Of a stretch of DNA of 48,851 nucleotides, positions 7,792 through 14,718 are shown in pieces. The notes beneath the pieces were generated by a model that made no database searches, had not been told where the DNA came from, and saw only the letters and a list, made by a program, of their open reading frames with translations. The position numbers were made by a program, and so were the translations under genes. How positions within the stretch are numbered: position 1 is the first letter of the stretch; every line of letters starts with the position of its first letter. The DNA is from Sporolactobacillus sp. THM19-2 (lineage in GTDB: Bacteria; Bacillota; Bacilli; Bacillales; Sporolactobacillaceae). The DNA is taken from contig NZ_SEMC01000018.1 in the NCBI RefSeq assembly GCF_004153195.1, positions 1 to 48,851 on the forward strand, written 5' to 3'.

Positions 7792-8475
7792 ATGACAAAA
7801 GGGATTATCTGGCTGATTGCGAGCGTGCTGATAAATGCTTTTGGGAATGCACTGACCGTTAAGGCGGCTCTGGGATCTGCTCCGTGGACGGCGGCAGGTC
7901 TGAATCTGGCCCATATTTCCGGGATAACAGTCGGAAACGCGCTGATTATCATGGGACTGGTCGTTCTGGTTGCTGATGATTTTCTGAGACGGCACTGGAA
8001 CGGGATTAAAGATGTTTTTAATTTTCTGTATCTGCTTTCATTCGGTTATGTGGTGGACCTCTGGCTTTTTGTCATACAGCGCGTGAGTATTGACGGGATC
8101 TTGTTCAGGGTCGTCGTCTGCGTATTCGGAGTCGTCTGTATCGGCGCGGCGCTTTCCATCTATTTTCGTGTCAATCTTTGCCTTCACCCTTTTGATGACC
8201 TGATGAAAATCCTCCGTGAAAAGTATCTGCACGGGAATGTCGTGCGCGCTCAACGGATTTCACTGGGCATTCCGCTTTCTGTCGCACTCATGATCGGTCT
8301 GTCGCAGCATCAGCTGATCGGAATCAGTCTCGGAACCGCGGTCAGTTTTTTATGTATGGGCTATTTTATCATGTTTTTCGATAAAAGGCTGCATCTGTAT
8401 CTGAATCGAAAATGGACGTTCGGCCTGCATCTGCCGCATCGGGGGATGCGTAAAGCCGGCCATTTAAAATCCTGA
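7792..8475 (+). CDS. YczE/YitT-like integral membrane protein
   Basis: This 227-residue protein has about five or six hydrophobic segments. The first (GIIWLIASVLINAFGNALTV) is followed by the short loop KAALGSAPWTAAGLNLA, which is characteristic of YczE-type membrane proteins. The C terminus is basic and cytoplasmic (RKWTFGLHLPHRGMRKAG). In Bacillus, YczE influences secondary-metabolite production by an unknown mechanism. No such role can be inferred here, because no biosynthetic cluster is nearby. The start ATG follows CGGGGGATTG by about ten bases. The gene stands alone: a terminator precedes it and a repeat-rich non-coding stretch follows. Function remains unknown. Confidence 0.75.
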   Translation: MTKGIIWLIASVLINAFGNALTVKAALGSAPWTAAGLNLAHISGITVGNALIIMGLVVLVADDFLRRHWNGIKDVFNFLYLLSFGYVVDLWLFVIQRVSIDGILFRVVVCVFGVVCIGAALSIYFRVNLCLHPFDDLMKILREKYLHGNVVRAQRISLGIPLSVALMIGLSQHQLIGISLGTAVSFLCMGYFIMFFDKRLHLYLNRKWTFGLHLPHRGMRKAGHLKS

Positions 8476-9036
8476 ATGAGCTCATTTCGATGTGGGGAAA
8501 CTCTTGTGTTAAAAGGGATGATAAGGCGTTCTGAAATTATTTTCTCCCAAAACAGAGGGCATGTATGGTCAACAATCAGGGACGGTTGACCCCCCACATA
8601 AAAAATACAGGGGAGGGTACCTGGGATCCGCTCTTGTCGGTTGGGGGATCCGGTTAAGCGCCTGATCAGATGAATAGACGGAAAACTTCCGCTTACTTAA
8701 GTCATTCAATTTAAAAACAGTTAAAATAGACGGAGATATTCCGCCCATTGACTCAGAAAATGGGAAAATGGAGCTTTTTGCCTGGGTTCTGCCCCTAACC
8801 GGAAAATCTCCGCTTATTTTACTTTTTGCTCTCAGGACAAAAAATTTTATGACAAGTAAGTGAAATGTAAGCCCTTGCAAGATGGGGAATGGCCTGTGGC
8901 GACTTTAAAAGGATCGCAATACGAAGAAGATTTGCCCGGCAAGAAGGCAAACCTTTGACCATCTGGAAAAGTTGGGCCGCTTAGATTGGCGTAATGAAAA
9001 AATCAACATCGCAAAAAATCCTGAATGAAAAAGTTC
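8476..9036. other. non-coding stretch with short palindromes
   Basis: I find no gene in these 560 bases. An inverted repeat (GGTCAAC at 8567-8573 with GTTGACC at 8585-8591) is flanked by ATGT/ACAT, extending the stem. Two GGATCC sites flank a G-rich stretch at 8625-8652. Three related small palindromes follow (separate entry). Part of 8880-9030 reads as short protein-like stretches without a start, possibly decayed coding sequence. Confidence 0.5.
8679..8812. repeat. three copies of a CGGA-N-TCCGC palindrome
   Basis: CGGAAAACTTCCG (8679-8691), CGGAGATATTCCG (8731-8743) and CGGAAAATCTCCG (8800-8812) share outer arms and an AT centre. Each is followed by C(T/C)TA or CCC. They are spaced by about 52 and 69 bases. 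They look like a small dispersed intergenic repeat or multiple sites for one dimeric protein. Confidence 0.5.
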
Positions 9037-9065
9037 TTGACATTTAAAATATTCACCGCGATAAT
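9037..9065 (+). promoter_or_regulatory. promoter of the T-box operon
   Basis: A perfect TTGACA (9037-9042) and GATAAT (9060-9065) are separated by 17 bp. A second TATAAT at 9065-9070 would need a 22-bp spacer and is less likely. Transcription would start near 9072, just before T-box stem I. Confidence 0.8.
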
Positions 9066-9071
9066 ATAATT

Positions 9072-9367
9072 TAAACAGAAAAAAGCGATGATGAGAAGAA
9101 GTAGAAAACGCTGCTTTTCCGCAGAGAGCCTCCGTCCGGTGAGAGGGGGTAAAATCAGCCTTTCGAACATGGCCTCAGAGCTGCGTGTCTGAAATAACGG
9201 AATGACCGAAGTAAGACACGACGGGTAAGGGTACCCGTTACAAAAACCGAAGTATAAGAACTGCGCGGCAGTCCCGTACTTACTGAGGCCGGTAATGTGA
9301 GTTACCGGTGAATAAAGGTGGTTACACGAATTAAAACCTCGTCCTTATGATTAAGGACGGGGTTTTT
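9072..9367 (+). ncRNA. methionine T-box riboswitch leader
   Basis: The leader has the parts of a tRNA-sensing T-box. Stem I carries the GATGAGAAGAAGTAG and AGAGAGCC elements and the GGTGAGAGG distal loop. The specifier segment CGAACATGGCC puts ATG (9169-9171), the methionine codon, in the usual place before a purine. The T-box itself is AATAAAGGTGGTTACACG at 9311-9328. Its bulge TGGT would pair with a tRNA ending in ACCA, which fits discriminator A of tRNA-Met. A terminator stem (AACCTCGTCCTTA/TAAGGACGGGGTT) with six T ends at about 9367. Uncharged tRNA-Met should favour read-through into the SAM hydrolase-like and ECF genes. The specificity is read from sequence and has not been tested. Confidence 0.9.
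9333..9367 (+). terminator. T-box terminator hairpin
   Basis: AAAACCTCGTCCTTA and TAAGGACGGGGTTTTTT form the regulated terminator of the leader. Its 5' side follows directly after the T-box sequence, so it competes with the antiterminator. Confidence 0.85.
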
Positions 9368-9479
9368 TAATTCTCCGGCAAATAATAAAGTGCAGCTTCA
9401 ATCAGTGGGGTTAACGGGATAAAAACGGGTGAGAAAGAGACAGGACGCCGCGGAAAAAACAGAAGGAAAGGTGAAGAAC

Positions 9480-10319
9480 ATGACTCGAGCACTGGTATTT
9501 CAGACAGATTTCGGTTTAGGAGACGGGGCGGTATGTGCGATGTATGGCGTTGCGACCCAGGTTGATCCATCACTCAGAATCGTCGACCTGACTCACGAGA
9601 TCCCGCAATATAATATCTGGGAAGCTTCTTACAGGCTGCGCCAGACGATTGATTACTGGCCGGAGGAGACTGTATTTGTTTCTGTAGTAGACCCGGGTGT
9701 AGGGTCCAAAAGGCGCAGTGTGATCGCAAAAACACGGCGGAACCAGTATATCATTACACCTGATAACGGAACGCTGACGCATATTAATAAGGTTGCAGGC
9801 ATCAAAAGTGTCCGGGTTTTTGATGAAAAGAAGAACAAGCTGGCAAGCGCAGGTGAATCGTACACGTTTTACGGCCGTGACATCTACGCCTATACCGGTG
9901 CCCGTCTCGCTTCAGGGAAAATTGATTATGACCATTTCGGCGAAGAGGTTCCCGTCGACTCCATTGTCGAGCTGCCCGTGACCCCATCCTGGCGCGAAGG
10001 TAATCAGGTGAACGGCATAATTGATGTCCTGGATGTGCGGTTTGGCAATCTCTGGACAAATATCGGCAATACCCTGTTCCATAAACTCGACGTGCAGCAC
10101 GGTGACCGTCTGGAAGTCAATATCACGAATGACAGCCGGAACGTCTATGAAAACAAAATGGTTTTTGCCCGTTCGTTTGCTTCTGTAGCGATCGGTGAGC
10201 CGGTGATCTATGTGAACTCGCTGGAGAATATGGGGGTGGCGATCAACCAGGGCTCATTTGCCAAAGCCTACAGTATCGGAACCGGGACAAACTGGAGAAT
10301 CTCATTACGGAAAATCTGA
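9480..10319 (+). CDS. SAM hydrolase/SAM-dependent halogenase family protein (DUF62)
   Basis: Family members cleave S-adenosylmethionine with hydroxide to adenosine and methionine (fluorinases and chlorinases are relatives). The N terminus FQTDFGLGDGAV, the VVDPGVGSKRRSV stretch (Asp71 and an Arg at 78/79) and TPDNGTL are family landmarks. The third residue of the Asp-Arg-His triad normally lies in an FHGRD motif; here the motif reads FYGRD with Tyr131. This may change or abolish the hydrolase activity. The length of 279 residues is normal. The ATG at 9480 follows AAGGAAAGGTGAAG; the frame is open upstream but without a better site. A Met T-box lies before the gene and an ECF transporter behind it, tying it to methionine supply. 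Confidence 0.85.
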   Translation: MTRALVFQTDFGLGDGAVCAMYGVATQVDPSLRIVDLTHEIPQYNIWEASYRLRQTIDYWPEETVFVSVVDPGVGSKRRSVIAKTRRNQYIITPDNGTLTHINKVAGIKSVRVFDEKKNKLASAGESYTFYGRDIYAYTGARLASGKIDYDHFGEEVPVDSIVELPVTPSWREGNQVNGIIDVLDVRFGNLWTNIGNTLFHKLDVQHGDRLEVNITNDSRNVYENKMVFARSFASVAIGEPVIYVNSLENMGVAINQGSFAKAYSIGTGTNWRISLRKI

Positions 10320-10480
10320 CCGCCCTTTAGAGGAGGTGACAGCCGCCCTGACGAAAAAACTTTTCTTTGCAGCATAATATTATTGTACAATGAGGGGGAC
10401 CGGGGAAAGTCTGTGTTCCCAGAAAGATTTTTCAGAATTTATTTTTAATTTATACGTTCATGAAAAAGGGGAGAGGTTCC

Positions 10481-11035
10481 ATGAAAAAAGATTTGCTGAG
10501 TATTCGCACCATTGTTGCCGTTGGTATTGGTGCGGCGATCTTTATCGTCCTGCGTTACATTGCTATTCCGACAGGGATTGTCCCGAACACGACGGTTCAG
10601 CTGTCCTATATTTTTCTGGCGCTGATTGCAAGCATCTATGGTCCACTTGCCGGTGCCCTGATCGGCCTGATCGGTCATTCGATTGGAGACGCTCTGCAGT
10701 ACGGATCGGTATGGTGGAGCTGGGTCGTTGTTTCCGGATTTGTCGGTGCCGGTTTTGGCAGCATTTTCCGAAAACTGAAAATATCAGAAGGGATTTTTAA
10801 CGGCAAATCGATTGTTCTGTTCAATGTCGTTCAGATCGTGACTCAGGCGATCGGCTGGTTCCTGATCGCTCCGGTACTGGACATCGCCATTTATGGCGAA
10901 CCGGCAAACAAAGTATTCACCCAGGGGTTTGTAGCCGGAATCCTGGATATCGTTACCGTGGGCATCTTCGGGACTCTGTTGATCTGGCTCTATGCCAGGA
11001 CGCAGACGAAAAAGGGAAGTCTGAAGAAAGAGTAA
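10481..11035 (+). CDS. ECF transporter S component (UPF0397/MtsT-like)
   Basis: This 184-residue membrane protein is the substrate-binding (S) subunit of an energy-coupling factor transporter. It has about five or six membrane spans, with [24 protein letters not shown] and [15 protein letters not shown] typical of the UPF0397 group. Database names for this group include a riboflavin-type S component. From memory, comparative genomics has linked T-box-regulated members to methionine or a methionine precursor (MtsT). The Met T-box upstream favours the second reading. The ATG at 10481 has GGGGAGAGG five to six bases before it and is preferred over an ATG seven codons earlier. The ATPase gene follows after four bases. 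It acts in the cytoplasmic membrane with the next two gene products. Confidence 0.82.
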   Translation: MKKDLLSIRTIVAVGIGAAIFIVLRYIAIPTGIVPNTTVQLSYIFLALIASIYGPLAGALIGLIGHSIGDALQYGSVWWSWVVVSGFVGAGFGSIFRKLKISEGIFNGKSIVLFNVVQIVTQAIGWFLIAPVLDIAIYGEPANKVFTQGFVAGILDIVTVGIFGTLLIWLYARTQTKKGSLKKE

Positions 11036-11039
11036 ATTT

Positions 11040-12773
11040 ATGAAAAAACCGATTATTTCATTTGAACATTTCAGTTTTAAATACAACAGTCAGGAAAGCC
11101 CGACGCTGAATGATATCAATCTCTCTATCCATGACGGGGAGGTTGTACTGATCGCGGGGCCTTCCGGTTGCGGTAAAAGCACGTTCGCGCACTGCATCAA
11201 TGGACTGATCCCCAATGCATTTAAGGGGGAAATCACGGGATCTGTGAAGATATGCGGTAAAGAAGGAAAAGATCTGAGTATCTTTGATCGTTCGAAACAG
11301 ATTGGTACGGTTCTGCAGGATACCGATGCCCAGTTCATTGGCCTGACAGTGGGTGAGGACATCGCTTTTTCGCTTGAAAATGATGCTGTGCCTCAGCCCG
11401 ATATGTTCAGACGGGTACGCGCTGCGGCAAAACGGGTAGGGATGGCCGGCGAACTCAGTCGCTCACCTCATGACCTGTCCGGCGGTCAGAAACAGCGGGT
11501 TTCACTGGCCGGGGTACTGGTTGATCCGGTGCAGATTCTTCTTTTTGATGAACCGCTTGCCAATCTTGATCCGGCAGCAGGGAAGCAGACGATGCGGCTC
11601 ATCGCGCAGATTCACAGAGAGACCGGACTGACGGTGATCATCATTGAGCACCGGCTGGAAGATGTGCTTGAGATCGATCTTGACCGTGTCATTCTGATGG
11701 CTGACGGGAAAATTGTTGCGGATGGGCCGCCGGGTCGTCTTCTCGCGTCCGATGTGCTGTCAGGGTACGGTATCCGTGAGCCGCTCTATCTTTCTGCTCT
11801 GAAGATGGCCGGAGTCCACGTAACAGAGGAGATGCATCCGGAACATATAGATACGCTGGACATAAATACGGTCAGAGCACCGCTGGTTGCCTGGTCAGAA
11901 ACGGCGGAATCTGATCCGGAGACAGCGGATCAGGAGGAAGTGCTACGTCTCGACAAGATCGCCTTTCACTATACGGAGGATACGATGGTATTAAGAGATA
12001 TATCTTTTCAAATAAAAAAAGGGGAATGTGTGGCGCTCGTCGGAAAGAACGGGGCAGGGAAATCGACACTGACCAGGCTGATCTGCGGTCTGGAAAAACC
12101 GACTGCCGGGCGGATATTCTTCCACGGAGAGAATCTGGCAGACTGGACGATTAAAGAGCGTTCGGATCGAATCGGGCTTGTGATGCAGAACCCGAACCAG
12201 ATGCTTTCGCAGCAGATGATTTATGATGAAGTCGCGCTCGGATTGCGCATCCGGGGAACAGCCCCGGAAGAGATCAGACAGCGTGTGTATCAGGCGCTGA
12301 AAATCTGCGGCCTGTATCCATACCGGAACTGGCCGGTCTCAGCCCTCAGCTTCGGTCAGAAGAAACGTGTGACGATCGCATCGATCCTCGTTATGGAACC
12401 TGAATTGATCATTCTCGATGAACCGACTGCCGGGCAGGATTACCGGCATTATACGGAAATCATGCAATTTCTCGAGAAACTGAGCAAGCGCGGCATCAGT
12501 CTGCTGCTGATTACGCACGATATGCACCTGATGCTGGAATATGCCGATCGCGCCATTGTGCTGTCCGGTGGAGAAAAAACGGCTGATGAGCCGCCGGCAA
12601 CCCTGCTTTCCGACAGAAAACGGGCAGAAGAGGCCAGTCTGAAGGAAACCTCACTGTTCACACTGGCGAAGAGACTGGGCCTGGCCGATCCGATCACGTT
12701 TGTCGAACACTATATACACCATGAAAAAGAGGTGCGCCGGAAGTATGAACATGCAGATGCTCAGCTATATTGA
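11040..12773 (+). CDS. ECF transporter ATPase, fused double cassette (EcfA1-EcfA2 type)
   Basis: Two complete ABC cassettes lie in one 577-residue chain and supply energy to the ECF transporter. Cassette 1 has GPSGCGKST, an LSGGQKQRV signature and LLFDEPLANLDP. Cassette 2 begins near residue 305 with a GKNGAGKST Walker A, a variant signature LSFGQKKRV and IILDEPTAGQD. A linker of about 50 acidic residues separates them. The fused arrangement (YkoD-like) is common for dedicated ECF systems, as opposed to the shared EcfAA'T module. The gene starts four bases after the S component and overlaps the T component by 29 bases, so the three are surely co-translated. Confidence 0.9.
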   Translation: MKKPIISFEHFSFKYNSQESPTLNDINLSIHDGEVVLIAGPSGCGKSTFAHCINGLIPNAFKGEITGSVKICGKEGKDLSIFDRSKQIGTVLQDTDAQFIGLTVGEDIAFSLENDAVPQPDMFRRVRAAAKRVGMAGELSRSPHDLSGGQKQRVSLAGVLVDPVQILLFDEPLANLDPAAGKQTMRLIAQIHRETGLTVIIIEHRLEDVLEIDLDRVILMADGKIVADGPPGRLLASDVLSGYGIREPLYLSALKMAGVHVTEEMHPEHIDTLDINTVRAPLVAWSETAESDPETADQEEVLRLDKIAFHYTEDTMVLRDISFQIKKGECVALVGKNGAGKSTLTRLICGLEKPTAGRIFFHGENLADWTIKERSDRIGLVMQNPNQMLSQQMIYDEVALGLRIRGTAPEEIRQRVYQALKICGLYPYRNWPVSALSFGQKKRVTIASILVMEPELIILDEPTAGQDYRHYTEIMQFLEKLSKRGISLLLITHDMHLMLEYADRAIVLSGGEKTADEPPATLLSDRKRAEEASLKETSLFTLAKRLGLADPITFVEHYIHHEKEVRRKYEHADAQLY

Positions 12774-13575
12774 CCGTCCGACAACGATTCACCGAATGAC
12801 CGGCGCGGCAAAACTGATTTGTTTCCTGCTCTGGTCGGCGATCTGTATGACAACGTATGATACATGGGTACTGCTGATTATGCTTGTGACTGGACTGATT
12901 GCCTTCAAAGTGTCACAGATTAAAATGAGGGAAGTTTCATTCGTGCTTTCCTTTATCCTGGTTTTTCTGCTGCTCAATGATTTGGCCATTTATGGATTTT
13001 CACCCGGGCAGGGCGTTCAGATTTATGGAACAAAGCACGTAATTTTACAGCTGCCAGGCCGGTACAGCCTGACACTGGAACAGCTTTTTTACGAACTTAA
13101 CATTACTTTGAAATATTTCTCGGTCATTCCTTTTGCCCTGCTCTTTATCGTAACAACCCGTCCCAGTGAATTTGCCGCTTCGCTGAACCGGATCGGTGTC
13201 AGCTACCGAATCGCATTTGCTGTATCGATCACCCTGCGATACATCCCCGATATTCAGCGTAATTATCGTGAAATTGCTCAGGCGCAGCAGGCACGGGGCA
13301 TCGACCTGTCGAAAAAAGAGAACCTCAGGAAAAGAATAAAGCACGCTGCTGCAATTGTTGTCCCACTAATTTTTTCCAGTCTGGATCGGATCGAGACGAT
13401 CAGTAACGGTATGGAGCTGCGCGGTTTCGGCAAAAAGAAGAAACGGACATGGTACAGTGCCCGTCCTTTTGCCGCAAGAGATTTTCTTGCCATGGGTTTT
13501 TCAGCAGCACTGCTGATCGCCTCGCTGGCTTTGACGCTGATCCGCGGCAGCAGATATTATAATCCCTTCATATAA
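12745..13575 (+). CDS. ECF transporter T component (EcfT)
   Basis: This is the transmembrane scaffold that couples the ATPases to the S component. It has five or so hydrophobic segments and the cytoplasmic Ala-Arg-Gly signature region (AQAQQARGID), plus a second MELRGFG stretch; both are typical of the T-component coupling helices. With the ATG at 12745 it is 276 residues. In-frame ATGs at 12700 and 12751 are alternatives, and AAAGAGGTG lies 11 bases before the chosen one. The gene overlaps the ATPase gene and ends directly at a terminator, closing the T-box operon. Confidence 0.87.
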   Translation: MNMQMLSYIDRPTTIHRMTGAAKLICFLLWSAICMTTYDTWVLLIMLVTGLIAFKVSQIKMREVSFVLSFILVFLLLNDLAIYGFSPGQGVQIYGTKHVILQLPGRYSLTLEQLFYELNITLKYFSVIPFALLFIVTTRPSEFAASLNRIGVSYRIAFAVSITLRYIPDIQRNYREIAQAQQARGIDLSKKENLRKRIKHAAAIVVPLIFSSLDRIETISNGMELRGFGKKKKRTWYSARPFAARDFLAMGFSAALLIASLALTLIRGSRYYNPFI

Positions 13576-13608
13576 AAAGGCATCCCCTGAACAGGGATGC
13601 CTTTTTAA
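13574..13608. terminator. bidirectional terminator
   Basis: AGGCATCCCTG pairs with CAGGGATGCCT around a four-base loop, with A-run and T-run on opposite sides. It separates the convergent ecfT-type gene and aldo/keto reductase gene and can serve both. Confidence 0.85.
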
Positions 13609-13649
13609 GTGAATCCGTACAATGTCTTTCTGCCGGCAGAAAGACCTGA

Positions 13650-14558
13650 TTAGACAATAGCCAGAGGAACTTTCGACGATGGACGCGGGAAGGCGCGGTC
13701 AAGTGCGTGCTGTTCCTCTTCAGTGAGAACGACTCCGGCCGCCCTGGCGTTTTCAATGACATGTGCCGCCTGACTGGCTTTCGGGATCGCGATGATCCCA
13801 TCCGATTCTGTATGACGGATGCACCAGGCGAGTAAAAGCTGAAGTGGTGAGATGTGGTGGGCCTCAGCAATTCGCCGGACCTGTGTGTCTGAAGTCAGCT
13901 GGCGTTTAAGGGAGCCGGCTTCGGCGAGCGGACAATAGGCCATTATCGGCATATGATGGCGACGCTGCCACGGGAGAAGATCCACCTCAATCCCGCGTGA
14001 GCCGAGGTGATAGAGGACCTGATTTGTGGTGCAGTGCGCCCCTTCCGGCTGGCTTACCAGGTTCTCCATATCAGCTGTATCAAAATTGGAGACGCCCCAG
14101 CGCAGAATTTTTCCACTTTTCTTCAGGGCTTCCATCCCCTCAATCGTTTCTTCAATCGGAACGCTGCTCTTCCAGTGCAGCAGGTAGAGATCCAGATGAT
14201 CCGTGCCAAGCTGCTTCAGACTTCTCTCACAGGCAGCAGCCAGATCTTTCCGGCTGCCATGACTTGGCATGGCTTTGCTGACCAGAAAAACGCGGTCACG
14301 GATCCCCCTGATCGCTTCGCCAACCAGATTTTCAGATTTTCCATAACCGTATAATTCCGCAGTATCAATCAGGACCATGCCGAGATCAACCCCGGTTCTG
14401 AGCGCTTCAATTTCCTGCTTTCTCTTGGACGGATCGTCGCCCATATGCCATGTACCCTGTCCCACCGCAGGGACCTTTGTCCCATCAGGTAAAGTCACGC
14501 TGCGGGCGGCCAGTTGGGTACGGATTTTTTCTGCTTCTTGATCATTGATTCCTTTCAT
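13650..14558 (-). CDS. aldo/keto reductase
   Basis: This is an NADPH-dependent carbonyl reductase of the AKR superfamily with 302 residues. The catalytic tetrad is visible as Asp65, Tyr70 (TAELYGYGKSEN), Lys95 (FLVSKAMPS) and His128 (LYLLHWKSS). The phosphate-binding end of the TIM barrel appears as IAIPKASQAAHVIENARA. ATG follows AGGAGATG with eight bases spacing. The N terminus has about 20 residues more than the shortest family members. It stands alone, divergent from the YfhO-like gene, and converges with the ECF operon. The physiological substrate cannot be inferred. Confidence 0.88.
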   Translation of the reverse strand: MKGINDQEAEKIRTQLAARSVTLPDGTKVPAVGQGTWHMGDDPSKRKQEIEALRTGVDLGMVLIDTAELYGYGKSENLVGEAIRGIRDRVFLVSKAMPSHGSRKDLAAACERSLKQLGTDHLDLYLLHWKSSVPIEETIEGMEALKKSGKILRWGVSNFDTADMENLVSQPEGAHCTTNQVLYHLGSRGIEVDLLPWQRRHHMPIMAYCPLAEAGSLKRQLTSDTQVRRIAEAHHISPLQLLLAWCIRHTESDGIIAIPKASQAAHVIENARAAGVVLTEEEQHALDRAFPRPSSKVPLAIV

Positions 14559-14718
14559 GACGTTACATCTCCTGAAAATTTATTTGCAGACATTCGCCGG
14601 ACGCGCCAATTGAAATTTGACAGAATCCGGTGGTTTCGAAATTCAGACGAAACATGCATAATATAATAGAAGTATAACTTTCTCAGATTCTAAAGAGAGG
14701 ACGGGAGTCATTATTTTT

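Noticed and set aside
7792-8475. Link of the YczE-like gene to a secondary-metabolite cluster
   Set aside because: No biosynthetic genes are present on either side, so I did not assign a role.
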